From CAYLHF01 sp964383365 (GTDB taxonomy: Bacteria; Bacteroidota; Rhodothermia; Rhodothermales; UBA10348), in the NCBI GenBank assembly GCA_964383365.1, contig CAYLHF010000035.1:1-29177 (forward strand): DNA of 29,177 nt, in the 5' to 3' direction. Below are positions 7,784-15,977 of the stretch, piece after piece. Each line of letters begins with the position of its first letter. Position 1 is the first letter of the stretch. The position numbers were made by a program, and so were the translations under genes. The notes under the pieces are model-generated. The model was not told the DNA's origin, ran no database searches, and worked only from the letters and a program-made list of their open reading frames with translations.

Positions 7784-8863
7784 ATGTCCGATCGCGAGAA
7801 GCCGCTTTATTACGGAGACTATCTGCAGCTCGAAAAATTGCTGAGCGCTCAAGATCTGGAAAGTGAAAAAATCGGACGGAAAGCGCACGACGAAATGCTC
7901 TTCATTGTCGTACACCAGGCGTATGAACTCTGGTTCAAGCAGATATTGTGGGAGCTTGATGCAATTGCGACCATTTTTTGCGCTGAATCGGTCGAAGAAA
8001 AGGATCTTGGTCGGGCGGTCTCCCATCTCGAGCGGATCATTTCAATTCAGCGACTCTTCAGCCTCCAGATCGATATTCTGGAGACCATGACGCCACTCGA
8101 TTTTCTGGATTTCAGGGATATTCTTTTCCCTGCATCCGGATTCCAGAGTGCGCAGTGGCGGAAGGTAGAGAATCGAATGGGGATGCGAGAACAGGACCGC
8201 ATGCAGTTCAGTCATGCCGGATATACATCTCGATTCTCGGATCAAGACAGAACCAGTGTTCTTCAATCCGAACAACAGCCCTCTCTCTTCACGCTTGTCG
8301 AGGGATGGCTCGAACGTACGCCGTTCATCCAATTGGGTGACTTCGATTTCTGGCGTGCATACCGAGGTGCGGTCGAAACGATGTTGTCGAAGGACAGGGA
8401 GCTGATTCTGAACAATCCGAATCTGAGTGACGAGGAAAAAAAGACGCAAATCGACAGTTTACAGAAGACAGATCTTCATTTCGGGGCTCTCTTCGATGCA
8501 GATCAATACAGGGAATTGAAAGATAAGAGATTGTCGCACAAGGCACTACAGGCGGCCTTGTTGATTCATCTCTACCGCGACGAACCCATTCTCCATCTTC
8601 CCTTCCGGTTACTGAACCTGCTTGTGGACATCGATGAGAATTTTTCCGCCTGGCGCTATCGGCACGCCCTGATGGCCGGGCGTATGATCGGTACAAAGAT
8701 CGGAACGGGCGGATCTGCAGGGCATGACTACCTGCGAAAAGCAGCAGAACACAACAAGATCTTTCGCGACCTGACGAATTTGTCTACTTTTTTCATCCCC
8801 CGCTCGGCGCTCCCTGAGTTGCCCGAGCCGATCGTACGGCAGATGGGCTTCCGTTATTCCTGA
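7784..8863 (+). CDS. kynA: tryptophan 2,3-dioxygenase
   Basis: A 359-residue haem enzyme opening the indole ring of L-tryptophan to N-formylkynurenine, the entry step of the kynurenine pathway. The N-terminal block KAHDEMLFIVVHQAYELWFKQ (residues about 33-53) and the C-terminal haem-ligand region RYRHALMAGRMIG followed by GTGGSAGHDYLRKA are diagnostic. Length is typical of bacteroidotal and eukaryote-like TDOs, which are longer than proteobacterial ones. It is the only kynurenine gene on the plus strand; its last ten bases overlap the end of the convergent kmo gene, so the two transcripts must be antisense at their 3' ends. Confidence 0.96.
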   Translation: MSDREKPLYYGDYLQLEKLLSAQDLESEKIGRKAHDEMLFIVVHQAYELWFKQILWELDAIATIFCAESVEEKDLGRAVSHLERIISIQRLFSLQIDILETMTPLDFLDFRDILFPASGFQSAQWRKVENRMGMREQDRMQFSHAGYTSRFSDQDRTSVLQSEQQPSLFTLVEGWLERTPFIQLGDFDFWRAYRGAVETMLSKDRELILNNPNLSDEEKKTQIDSLQKTDLHFGALFDADQYRELKDKRLSHKALQAALLIHLYRDEPILHLPFRLLNLLVDIDENFSAWRYRHALMAGRMIGTKIGTGGSAGHDYLRKAAEHNKIFRDLTNLSTFFIPRSALPELPEPIVRQMGFRYS

Positions 8864-10203
8864 CAGAAGGTGTGCAGTCGAGTCTCGGCGAGGGCCCAGT
8901 CGATTTCTTCCAACGAAGTCTTTCCGGCACACAAGTCATCCAGTAGCTGGTGCTGAAGACGCCCCATTTCCTGAGCTTCGGCGTACGATCCCGTCCGGAA
9001 CGAAACGAGCGAATAGTTCGGTATGAACAGGTGGGGGAACCGACGTTCCAATTCGAATCCAACTTTTTTTCGGAAAACGAATACAGGGTCTGTTACCGAG
9101 TCGCGCATTTCCAGATAATTGGCGATAGCCATATCTGCAATCGCATTTGCATCGGGAATACGCAGTCGGCTCATTTCATTGAACAGGTCCTCCCACGATC
9201 GATCGCCGTCCTGAATAAGTCGGCTCATCACGGTGACGTCTTCGAAGGCGCAGTTCATACCCTGACCAAAAAATGGGACCACGGCATGAGCTGCGTCACC
9301 GATGAGGAGAGCTCGGCCTTCGAAATGCCATGGTTGGCACCGGATCGTGCCGAGCCGTCCAACCGGGTTCGCAGCATAATCTTTTGCGAGGCCCGGCATG
9401 TGTTCCAGGACATCGGGAAACTGTCGTTCGAAAAAGCCGATCATCATGGATTCCGATTCGAGAGCTGCGAAGCTGACGGGTCCCTGATTCGGCATGAACA
9501 GCGTACACGTAAAGCTGCGATCGAGGTTGGGTAGGGCGATAAGCATAAACTCGCCCCGTGGCCAGATGTGGAGTGCCTCCGGTTCCAGACGGAACAGCCC
9601 GATCTCATCCGGAGGGATCGTCAGCTCCTTGTAGCCGTGGATCAGGAAATCCTGTTCGACGGCGAGTTTTGTCTGCTGCTCCAGACTTCTTCTTATGGCC
9701 GACCCGGCTCCATCGGCGCCGATGATGATGTCGGCCTGATGCGTAAATGCAGGGATCGTCTCGCTCTGGAGGTCGAGTATCCCGGTCTGGAGATCGACCG
9801 CGTCACATCGGGTTTCAAAGTGCAGCCGAATGGACTCCCGATGGCCCGCCTCGAGGAGCAGTCTTCGATTGAGTTCGGAACGCGAAACCGACCGAATAAA
9901 CTCATCCGGATTCTGGCTGTAGGGCTGCAACTCGACGTCTCCGGACAGATGGTGAATCATCCTGCCGCGCATGGGAATGGTCAGGTCCTTGACGATTTCG
10001 TCCAGTCCGACTCGCTCCAGGGCAAGCAGGCCCCGGGCGGAAATGGCCAGGTTGATGGACCGTCCGGCAGGAGCATCGCTGTCCCGGAGATCCGGTCGTC
10101 GCTCGAATACATCAACCTCCAGACCTTCGTCGGCAAGAACCAGGGCCAGTAATGCACCGGCGAGGCCGCCTCCAACTATGCTGACGCTTGGCTTATCCAT
10201 CAT
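8854..10203 (-). CDS. kmo: kynurenine 3-monooxygenase
   Basis: A 449-residue FAD-dependent hydroxylase turning L-kynurenine into 3-hydroxykynurenine with NADPH and O2. The N-terminal dinucleotide fold is seen as VSIVGGGLAGALLALVLADE (residues about 7-26) with an acidic strand end FERR. The family signature RSINLAISARG follows, then IIGADGAGSAIR and the FAD ribityl motif LIGDAAHAVVPFFGQGMN. The C-terminal region is long, as in the KMO family, which uses it for substrate closure and, in eukaryotes, membrane attachment. Its start overlaps the end of kynU by 11 bases, and it is the last gene of the operon. It converges on kynA with a ten-base overlap. Confidence 0.95.
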   Translation of the reverse strand: MMDKPSVSIVGGGLAGALLALVLADEGLEVDVFERRPDLRDSDAPAGRSINLAISARGLLALERVGLDEIVKDLTIPMRGRMIHHLSGDVELQPYSQNPDEFIRSVSRSELNRRLLLEAGHRESIRLHFETRCDAVDLQTGILDLQSETIPAFTHQADIIIGADGAGSAIRRSLEQQTKLAVEQDFLIHGYKELTIPPDEIGLFRLEPEALHIWPRGEFMLIALPNLDRSFTCTLFMPNQGPVSFAALESESMMIGFFERQFPDVLEHMPGLAKDYAANPVGRLGTIRCQPWHFEGRALLIGDAAHAVVPFFGQGMNCAFEDVTVMSRLIQDGDRSWEDLFNEMSRLRIPDANAIADMAIANYLEMRDSVTDPVFVFRKKVGFELERRFPHLFIPNYSLVSFRTGSYAEAQEMGRLQHQLLDDLCAGKTSLEEIDWALAETRLHTFCQE

Positions 10204-11461
10204 GGATTACTTCTGAGAGGATCGTCACAAATCTATGAACATCTTCGAACGAATTATAGAGCGGTACTGGCGCGACCCGGATTACATCCGGTTCGCGCCA
10301 GTCACAAATAACGTTTCTATCACTCAGGGTCTCAAAAATACGTCTCCCGCCCGATATTCTCAGCGATAGCTGGGCTCCGCGGGCGGTCCTGTCAGCAGGA
10401 GTCAGAATGTCTACAGTCCCCTCTGGGAGCGCGTTTACCAGTCGCTCCATGAATCCGGTCAATCGACGACTTCGATCGACGAGATCGTCCATTCCTGCCT
10501 CATCGAATACCTCGAGTGATGACCGAAGTCCCGCGAGGGAGAGAATCGATGGATTGGAGAGCTGCCAGCCTTCGGCGCCGGAAATCGGCCTGAAGCGATC
10601 CGGCATCGAGAAACGGGATGATTTGTCGTGTCCCCACCAACCGGCCAGACGGGGGAGTTCGTGGGAGTCAGCGTGTCGCTCGTGTACAAATACTCCTCCG
10701 GGACCTCCCGGCCCGGCATTCAGATATTTGTAGCTGCACCACGCCGCAAAATCGATCCCCCAGTCGTGGAGCCTGAGAGGTACGTTACCCGCCGCATGAG
10801 CGAGGTCAAATCCAACCACACATCCGGAGTTTCGACACGCCACAGCGATAGCCTCCATATCCAGACACTGTCCTGTCAGATAATTCACACCCCCGAGGAG
10901 CACGAGCGCGAGTTCCGGACCGAGAGTCTCTATATAGGTCACGATGTCTTCCGTGCGGATCGTGTCTTCTCCTGCCCGTGGTGCCAGACGCAGCACATCT
11001 ACCTGAGGGTCGTATCCGTGCCAACTGACTTGCGAGGTGACGGCGTACGAGTCGGACGGGAACGCATTCCCCTCGATGAGAATCTTCCGCCGGGTCGTTG
11101 TCGGACGGTAGAACGATGCCATCAGGAGATGCAGATTCACCGTGAGCGAGTTCATCACGACTATTTCCCCAGGGAGGGCACCGACAACGCGAGCCATTGG
11201 CCGGGAAAGCTGTTCGTGATAGGGCATCCAGGGTGACTCTGCCTTGAAGTGAGCATCCACTCCCAGGGTCTTCCAGTCTGACAGGACTTCCTCAATCCGA
11301 CCGGCCGTTCTCACGGGTTGGAGACCGAGCGAATTACCGACCAGATAGACGCTTGGCGAGCCATCCTCTCCCGACGGCACATGAAACTGGTTTCGAAACC
11401 GACTGAGGGTGTCGGCCCGGTCCATCTCTACGGCTTCTGAATAAGAGACAAGGTGGGTCAT
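10193..11461 (-). CDS. kynU: kynureninase
   Basis: A 422-residue pyridoxal-phosphate enzyme cleaving 3-hydroxykynurenine to 3-hydroxyanthranilate and alanine. Family features are YLVGNSLGLQP near the N-terminus, VGFDLAHAAGNVPL (the Asp contacting the PLP ring nitrogen) and SYKYLNAGPGGPGG, whose lysine (K245) would bind PLP. The start is fixed by an ATGA overlap with the upstream formamidase stop; the open frame runs 141 bases further upstream but only inside the formamidase. It overlaps kmo by 11 bases at its own end, so three consecutive genes are tightly coupled. Confidence 0.95.
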   Translation of the reverse strand: MTHLVSYSEAVEMDRADTLSRFRNQFHVPSGEDGSPSVYLVGNSLGLQPVRTAGRIEEVLSDWKTLGVDAHFKAESPWMPYHEQLSRPMARVVGALPGEIVVMNSLTVNLHLLMASFYRPTTTRRKILIEGNAFPSDSYAVTSQVSWHGYDPQVDVLRLAPRAGEDTIRTEDIVTYIETLGPELALVLLGGVNYLTGQCLDMEAIAVACRNSGCVVGFDLAHAAGNVPLRLHDWGIDFAAWCSYKYLNAGPGGPGGVFVHERHADSHELPRLAGWWGHDKSSRFSMPDRFRPISGAEGWQLSNPSILSLAGLRSSLEVFDEAGMDDLVDRSRRLTGFMERLVNALPEGTVDILTPADRTARGAQLSLRISGGRRIFETLSDRNVICDWREPDVIRVAPVPLYNSFEDVHRFVTILSEVIHDG

Positions 11462-12303
11462 AGCATCTGGACAGGAAATAGAACCGGCCTGCTCGGGGCA
11501 GCGTCCGAAACGAATGGTGCTACCTGAAGGTTCAACAGATAGCATCCGTCCACTACGGTGTCCGGGACGTATATAAGTTCGGTGATGGTTCGATGGGAGC
11601 ATGATTCCGGGAGCACGTTATCATTCTCTGCTCCGACTCCCCAGAACGCATGATGAGCCGCCATATGGCCCTCGTCGTACATCCGGTCAACGGACGGTAG
11701 GTCAAGGAGCACATGGTCCACACCGGTGTTTTTTAACCACGTTGCCGCCTCAACGGTTAAGAAGGCACACGTTGTGTCCGGGTAATTTGCCGAGAGTTTG
11801 TCTTCCGTATTGGGCAGCGTACGGATGATCAGTGCCGACGTAAACTCGTCGGCTACGCCTGGAAGCAGTCCGGGTATTGTAACGGAGCACGCCGCTGACA
11901 ATGCACGCGCCGTGATGAGCAGATCGGAATCTTCCGGCACCGGGAGCGTCGTTTCGTCTGTCTCGGTCGCGCATACAGGAACGATGGTGACGAGTCGTGC
12001 GGGGATCAGGGCATCCGACAAAATGTCCGACAGGTAGATGCGATCGCGGCTGATGTGTCCGACGCATTCGGTATGGGTCCCGTTGCAATGTGGCGTGATG
12101 GTGATCGTTTCAAAATTACAGCTCCCACCGCGTCGTGTATCCCCGACCATGTCCGCCGTTTCGAACGCTACCGATGTAGCCTGCGCAACCCCGTACAGGT
12201 TCGGTTGAGGTCCGGGGAAACGAACAGGAATCGACAGCACGGTCTTCGACGCCTGGTCCACGCGAAAAGACTGTCCGGCAATTTCCATAACAACATCGAT
12301 CAT
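11458..12303 (-). CDS. cyclase-family protein, probable kynurenine formamidase
   Basis: A 281-residue metal-dependent hydrolase of the cyclase superfamily that includes bacterial KynB, which hydrolyses N-formylkynurenine to kynurenine. The metal motif is HCNGTHTECVGH (H72, H77, E79, H83); classic KynB has HxGTHxDxPxH, so here a Glu replaces the Asp and the Pro is absent. This variant belongs to a longer subgroup of the family. Located between ACMS decarboxylase and kynureninase in an otherwise complete pathway lacking any other formamidase, it is the obvious candidate for that step. Function is inferred from family and context. Confidence 0.82.
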   Translation of the reverse strand: MIDVVMEIAGQSFRVDQASKTVLSIPVRFPGPQPNLYGVAQATSVAFETADMVGDTRRGGSCNFETITITPHCNGTHTECVGHISRDRIYLSDILSDALIPARLVTIVPVCATETDETTLPVPEDSDLLITARALSAACSVTIPGLLPGVADEFTSALIIRTLPNTEDKLSANYPDTTCAFLTVEAATWLKNTGVDHVLLDLPSVDRMYDEGHMAAHHAFWGVGAENDNVLPESCSHRTITELIYVPDTVVDGCYLLNLQVAPFVSDAAPSRPVLFPVQML

Positions 12304-12332
12304 GCAGTTTCCTCAACTGGTAATGAATTCCA

Positions 12333-13337
12333 TTACACGTCGTCTTGGCCCAGCCACTCTGACGCCGATTTCCAGAGCAAACGCTCGCGGACCTCTGCCG
12401 TGAGTTCGGACATGCTCTCGATCAATCCACCCGGTGCGTGCTCGCCGAGAGGGAATGGATAATCGGATCCGAGACAGATCCGCTTGGAACCTACGAGGCG
12501 GATCAGTCCCTTGAGTGCGTCGGCATCATGTACGAGAGAATCCAGGAAGAATCGACCCAGATATGCCCGGGGGTTGACCGCATTATCCCTGGCGCACAGA
12601 TCCGGCCGAACGTTGAAACCGTGCTCAATGCGGCCTACCGTGGCCGGAAAGGACCCTCCTCCGTGTGCAAAGGCTACTCTCAGTCCCGGCAGGCGCTCGA
12701 ATATACCTCCGAAAATAAACGAGCATATGGCCCGAGACGTCTCTGCCGGCATTCCGACGAGCCAGGGCAACCAGTAGTCCGGCATCGAGTCCGACCCCAT
12801 CATATCCCAGGGATGGACAAAAAGGGCTACGTTCAGCTCGTCCATTCTCTTGAAAAATGAAAAAAAGCGCTCATCCGAAAGATTGGTCCTATTTACATGG
12901 GTTCCAATCTGAATTCCGGAAAGCCCCAGTTCGTTTACACATCGTTCGAGTTCTTCGATGGCACCATCCGGGTCCTGCATAGGCACGGTCCCGAGACCCG
13001 CGAATCGATCCGGGTGGTTCGATACGACGCGGGCGATATGATCGTTGAGTAGCCGTGCGAGATCGCGCGTATGTTCGGGACGTGCCCAGTAGGAGAACAT
13101 CACGGGTACGGTTGAGAGTACCTGCATATCCACGCCATCACGGTCGCACTCCTCCAGTCGGACCTGCGGATCCCAGCAATTGGAGTCGACTTCACGAAAA
13201 AACGTGTCGTCTTTCCACATTTTTGCACAACAGGGTCGGTGATGCTCCAACCGGATGAAGCCCCCATATCCATAGCGTTCTGCCAGATCTGGCCACGATT
13301 CAGGCAGAATGTGTGTATGGATGTCGATCTTTCTCAC
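12333..13337 (-). CDS. 2-amino-3-carboxymuconate-6-semialdehyde decarboxylase (ACMSD)
   Basis: A 334-residue zinc amidohydrolase-fold decarboxylase converting ACMS to 2-aminomuconate semialdehyde, thereby diverting carbon from quinolinate and NAD synthesis towards full oxidation. The metal site is seen as IDIHTHILPE (H7, H9), LFVHPWDMMG and GSDYPFPLGE; the family-specific NCWDPQVRLEECD and FAHGGGSFPATVGRI stretches are present. Start codon is GTG. It follows the dioxygenase gene by 63 bases and precedes the formamidase by 29, in the same operon. Confidence 0.95.
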   Translation of the reverse strand: MRKIDIHTHILPESWPDLAERYGYGGFIRLEHHRPCCAKMWKDDTFFREVDSNCWDPQVRLEECDRDGVDMQVLSTVPVMFSYWARPEHTRDLARLLNDHIARVVSNHPDRFAGLGTVPMQDPDGAIEELERCVNELGLSGIQIGTHVNRTNLSDERFFSFFKRMDELNVALFVHPWDMMGSDSMPDYWLPWLVGMPAETSRAICSFIFGGIFERLPGLRVAFAHGGGSFPATVGRIEHGFNVRPDLCARDNAVNPRAYLGRFFLDSLVHDADALKGLIRLVGSKRICLGSDYPFPLGEHAPGGLIESMSELTAEVRERLLWKSASEWLGQDDV

Positions 13338-13400
13338 AGACAGGCTCTTTTATGGCCGGGATGAATATCGGGTCAAGCGGGTACCGTGCGTCACAGGGGT

Positions 13401-13919
13401 TCACGCAGCATCCGGTGGCTGCATCACGGTGCTGCATTTGTTGCACGTCCTGCGCGATTCGTCATCGTAGAAACGATTCATCACCGGAGGTAATTGTTTG
13501 ACGATATCGACGAGATGAAAATACTCGGCATGAAGCTCCTCACCACAGTTCTCACAGAACCAGACGCAGCCGTCGGTATCGTTCTCATTGCGGATTTTCT
13601 CCATAACCAGTCCGACGGTATCTGACGGGCGCTGTGGAGAGTGGGGTACTTTCGCGGGGAGCAGGAAAATTTCGCCTTCCCGTATCGGGACATCTTTCGG
13701 AATCCCTTCGTCGATGATCTTCAGGACGATGTCGCCCTCGATCTGATAGAAAAACTCCTCGCTCTCGTTATAGTGGTAGTCCTTTCTTGAATTGGGACCA
13801 CCGACGACCATGACGATGAAATCTCCGGCCTGATCGTACACGCACTGATTGCCGATGGGTGGTTTCAGCAGGTGACGGTGTTCATCGATCCACGATTTGA
13901 AGTTGATGGGGGGCAGCAT
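13401..13919 (-). CDS. nbaC: 3-hydroxyanthranilate 3,4-dioxygenase
   Basis: A 172-residue cupin iron dioxygenase that opens 3-hydroxyanthranilate to ACMS. The iron ligands correspond to H49, E55 and H93 in DYHYNESEEFFYQIEG and VPHSPQRP. The C-terminal rubredoxin-like metal site of the bacterial enzyme is present as CENC (122-125) and CNKC (159-162). Length matches the single-domain bacterial form. The product is the direct substrate of the next gene, ACMS decarboxylase. Confidence 0.96.
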   Translation of the reverse strand: MLPPINFKSWIDEHRHLLKPPIGNQCVYDQAGDFIVMVVGGPNSRKDYHYNESEEFFYQIEGDIVLKIIDEGIPKDVPIREGEIFLLPAKVPHSPQRPSDTVGLVMEKIRNENDTDGCVWFCENCGEELHAEYFHLVDIVKQLPPVMNRFYDDESRRTCNKCSTVMQPPDAA

Positions 13920-14011
13920 GATGATTCGGGTCTGGTTGATTGACAGTCGGGAAGGCCCTTCTCTGACACCGGTAATCTACGTAATTGCGGGTCCTGGTAC
14001 CGAACGGTCCT

Positions 14012-14431
14012 TCATTCCGGAAACAGGGCGATCACTTTGAGCTCGATCGCTATTTCTGTCGGGAGCGCCCCCACTTCCACGGTGGTCCGGCAGGGTCTGA
14101 CTTCGGAGAAATATTCGGCATAAATCCTGTTGTATGTCTGGAAATCGTTCTTCATGTCCGTCAAGAACACGGTCACGTCGACAATGTCACCCCACGTCAA
14201 GCCAGCATCTTCCAGAACCGTACGAACATTATTGAATACGGAGTGGCACTGGGCCTCGATGTCGTAGGCCACCACGTGTCCGGAATCGTCGAGTGTGGCC
14301 CCCGGGATTTCATCGGTACCGGGCCTGCGAGAGCCTACGCCGGAGAGAAAGAGAAGATTTCCGACACGCCGCGCGTGCGGGTACGCCCCGACGGGCCGCG
14401 GTGCCCCTGTCGACTCGATGGGTTCGTGCAT
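14012..14431 (-). CDS. RidA-family protein, probable 2-aminomuconate deaminase
   Basis: A 139-residue protein of the RidA (YjgF/YER057c/UK114) fold, trimeric in relatives. Family features: GAYPHARRVGNLLFLSGVG near the N-terminus, VFNNVRTVLEDAGL, and VRPCRTTVEVGALP with the conserved Arg that holds the substrate carboxylate. One RidA clade comprises 2-aminomuconate deaminases, which release ammonia from 2-aminomuconate to form 4-oxalocrotonate. Its place directly after the semialdehyde dehydrogenase gene makes that role likely. It is 94 bases from the dehydrogenase, the largest gap in the operon. Confidence 0.88.
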   Translation of the reverse strand: MHEPIESTGAPRPVGAYPHARRVGNLLFLSGVGSRRPGTDEIPGATLDDSGHVVAYDIEAQCHSVFNNVRTVLEDAGLTWGDIVDVTVFLTDMKNDFQTYNRIYAEYFSEVRPCRTTVEVGALPTEIAIELKVIALFPE

Positions 14432-14518
14432 GATGGGTTCAGTTTTTTGTATTCGGGGAGGGTTCTATTGAATCGTATGAAACGGTCGGACATCTCACAC
14501 GTGGCCTGGGCCGGATCA

Positions 14519-14539
14519 TCGACGGTTACCCACCGTCGA
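14519..14539 (-). terminator. hairpin spanning the dehydrogenase stop codon
   Basis: TCGACGGT and ACCGTCGA form a perfect eight-base stem around the loop TACCC. The stop codon of the aldehyde dehydrogenase (14526-14528) lies in it, and no T-tract follows on the minus strand. It might be a partial terminator or an mRNA-processing/stabilising structure separating the first two operon genes from the rest. Confidence 0.3.
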
Positions 14540-15977
14540 GCCAAATACATACGTTTTTTGATTCGGTGAAAAAGTGGAGGGCCTCGTAGCCTCCCTCTCG
14601 CCCCAGTCCCGACTGTTTCACGCCGCCAAAAGGGGTCCGGAGATCACGAATCATCCAACAGTTTACCCACACGATACCGGCCTCAATGGCGGCAGCGACA
14701 CGATGGGCGCGCGTCAAATCCGATGTCCAGATGGATGCGGACAGTCCGTACGCATTATCATTGGCATACCGGAGTACCTCATCCTCGGTATCGAACGAAA
14801 TCAATGTGGCAACGGGACCGAAGATTTCTTCCTGATTGGTCCGGCAGGATGGTCCGAGACCCTCAATGACCGTCGGTTGAACAAAAAAACCATCTTTGCA
14901 TCTCTCACCGATGCTCTGCTGGATTCCACCGCACAAAATCGTTCCACCGTCCTCGATTGCCGCTGCGATGTGCGAGAGCACCTTGTCTCGATGCGCGGCG
15001 GAAACGAGCGCGCCGACATCTGTGCTCGCTTCGAGCGGGTCGCCGACTCGAAGTGCTTCTACTCCCGTTACAAAAGCTTCACGGAACTGCGCGAAAATGC
15101 TCTTATGCACAAATATGCGGGATCCGCACAGACAGATCTCCCCCTGATTTGTGAATGCCGCCCGTACACTCGTGGAAACGGCACGGTCGAAATCACAGTC
15201 GCCGAATACGATTGTGGGATTCTTCCCGCCGAGTTCCAAAGACACTTTTTTGAACTGTCCAGCGGCGGATGTTGCTACCTTCGCTCCCGTTTTTGTCCCG
15301 CCGGTGAACGTGACAGCGCTGATATCCCGGTGCTCTACGATGGCCTGACCGGCCCGGGCGCCTGTACCCTGAACGATGTTCAGTACTCCCGGAGGGAGAC
15401 CTGAAGTCGAGCAGATTTCGCCGAGAAGTCGCGCCGTCATGGGCGTGAGTTCGGATGGTTTACCAACGACACAATTACCCGCGGCCAGGGCCGGTGCGAT
15501 TTTCCACGTAAAGAGATAGAGGGGAAGATTCCAGGGTGAAATGGCGCCGACCACGCCAAGCGGGTGTCTAAGTGTGTAATTGAGTGCCGTCGATCCCATC
15601 GAATGGGTATCCTCTGCGTCGTGGAGGATGGCCGTCGCGAAGAAGCGCATGTTTGCCTCCGCACGCGGAATATCAACGGTCCGAGCCAGAGAGAAAGGTT
15701 TGCCGTTGTCCCGGGACTCTGCGTGGGCAAGTTCTTCGGCGCGGGCGGCGATGCCGCCCGCAACGGAGAGTAGATGCGCACTCCGTTCGCCCGGGGTGAG
15801 CGCGCTCCACACCGGAAATGCGCGCGTTGCCGCCGCCACGGCTTCGTTCACGTCTTCAGCACCGGAATCGGCTACGCGGCTGTAGATCTGTCCCGTCGCC
15901 GGCTCGACATTGTCGAGAAACCGACCATTCGTGGGCGCAACGAAGACTCCATCGATGTAGTTGAGGACGGTCTCCAT
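14526..15977 (-). CDS. aldehyde dehydrogenase, probable 2-aminomuconic semialdehyde dehydrogenase
   Basis: A 483-residue NAD-dependent aldehyde dehydrogenase. The catalytic centre is complete: SLELGGKNP (general base E248) and NQGEICLCGSR (nucleophile C282), plus the NAD-fold motif FTGGTKTGAKV and the PWN at 148-150. The sequence resembles the ALDH8/AmnC group, and context (between ACMS decarboxylase and aminomuconate deaminase in pathway order) supports oxidation of 2-aminomuconate semialdehyde to 2-aminomuconate. Its ATG directly follows the TAG of the upstream SDR gene with no spacer, indicating cotranscription. Confidence 0.92.
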   Translation of the reverse strand: METVLNYIDGVFVAPTNGRFLDNVEPATGQIYSRVADSGAEDVNEAVAAATRAFPVWSALTPGERSAHLLSVAGGIAARAEELAHAESRDNGKPFSLARTVDIPRAEANMRFFATAILHDAEDTHSMGSTALNYTLRHPLGVVGAISPWNLPLYLFTWKIAPALAAGNCVVGKPSELTPMTARLLGEICSTSGLPPGVLNIVQGTGARAGQAIVEHRDISAVTFTGGTKTGAKVATSAAGQFKKVSLELGGKNPTIVFGDCDFDRAVSTSVRAAFTNQGEICLCGSRIFVHKSIFAQFREAFVTGVEALRVGDPLEASTDVGALVSAAHRDKVLSHIAAAIEDGGTILCGGIQQSIGERCKDGFFVQPTVIEGLGPSCRTNQEEIFGPVATLISFDTEDEVLRYANDNAYGLSASIWTSDLTRAHRVAAAIEAGIVWVNCWMIRDLRTPFGGVKQSGLGREGGYEALHFFTESKNVCIWLDGG

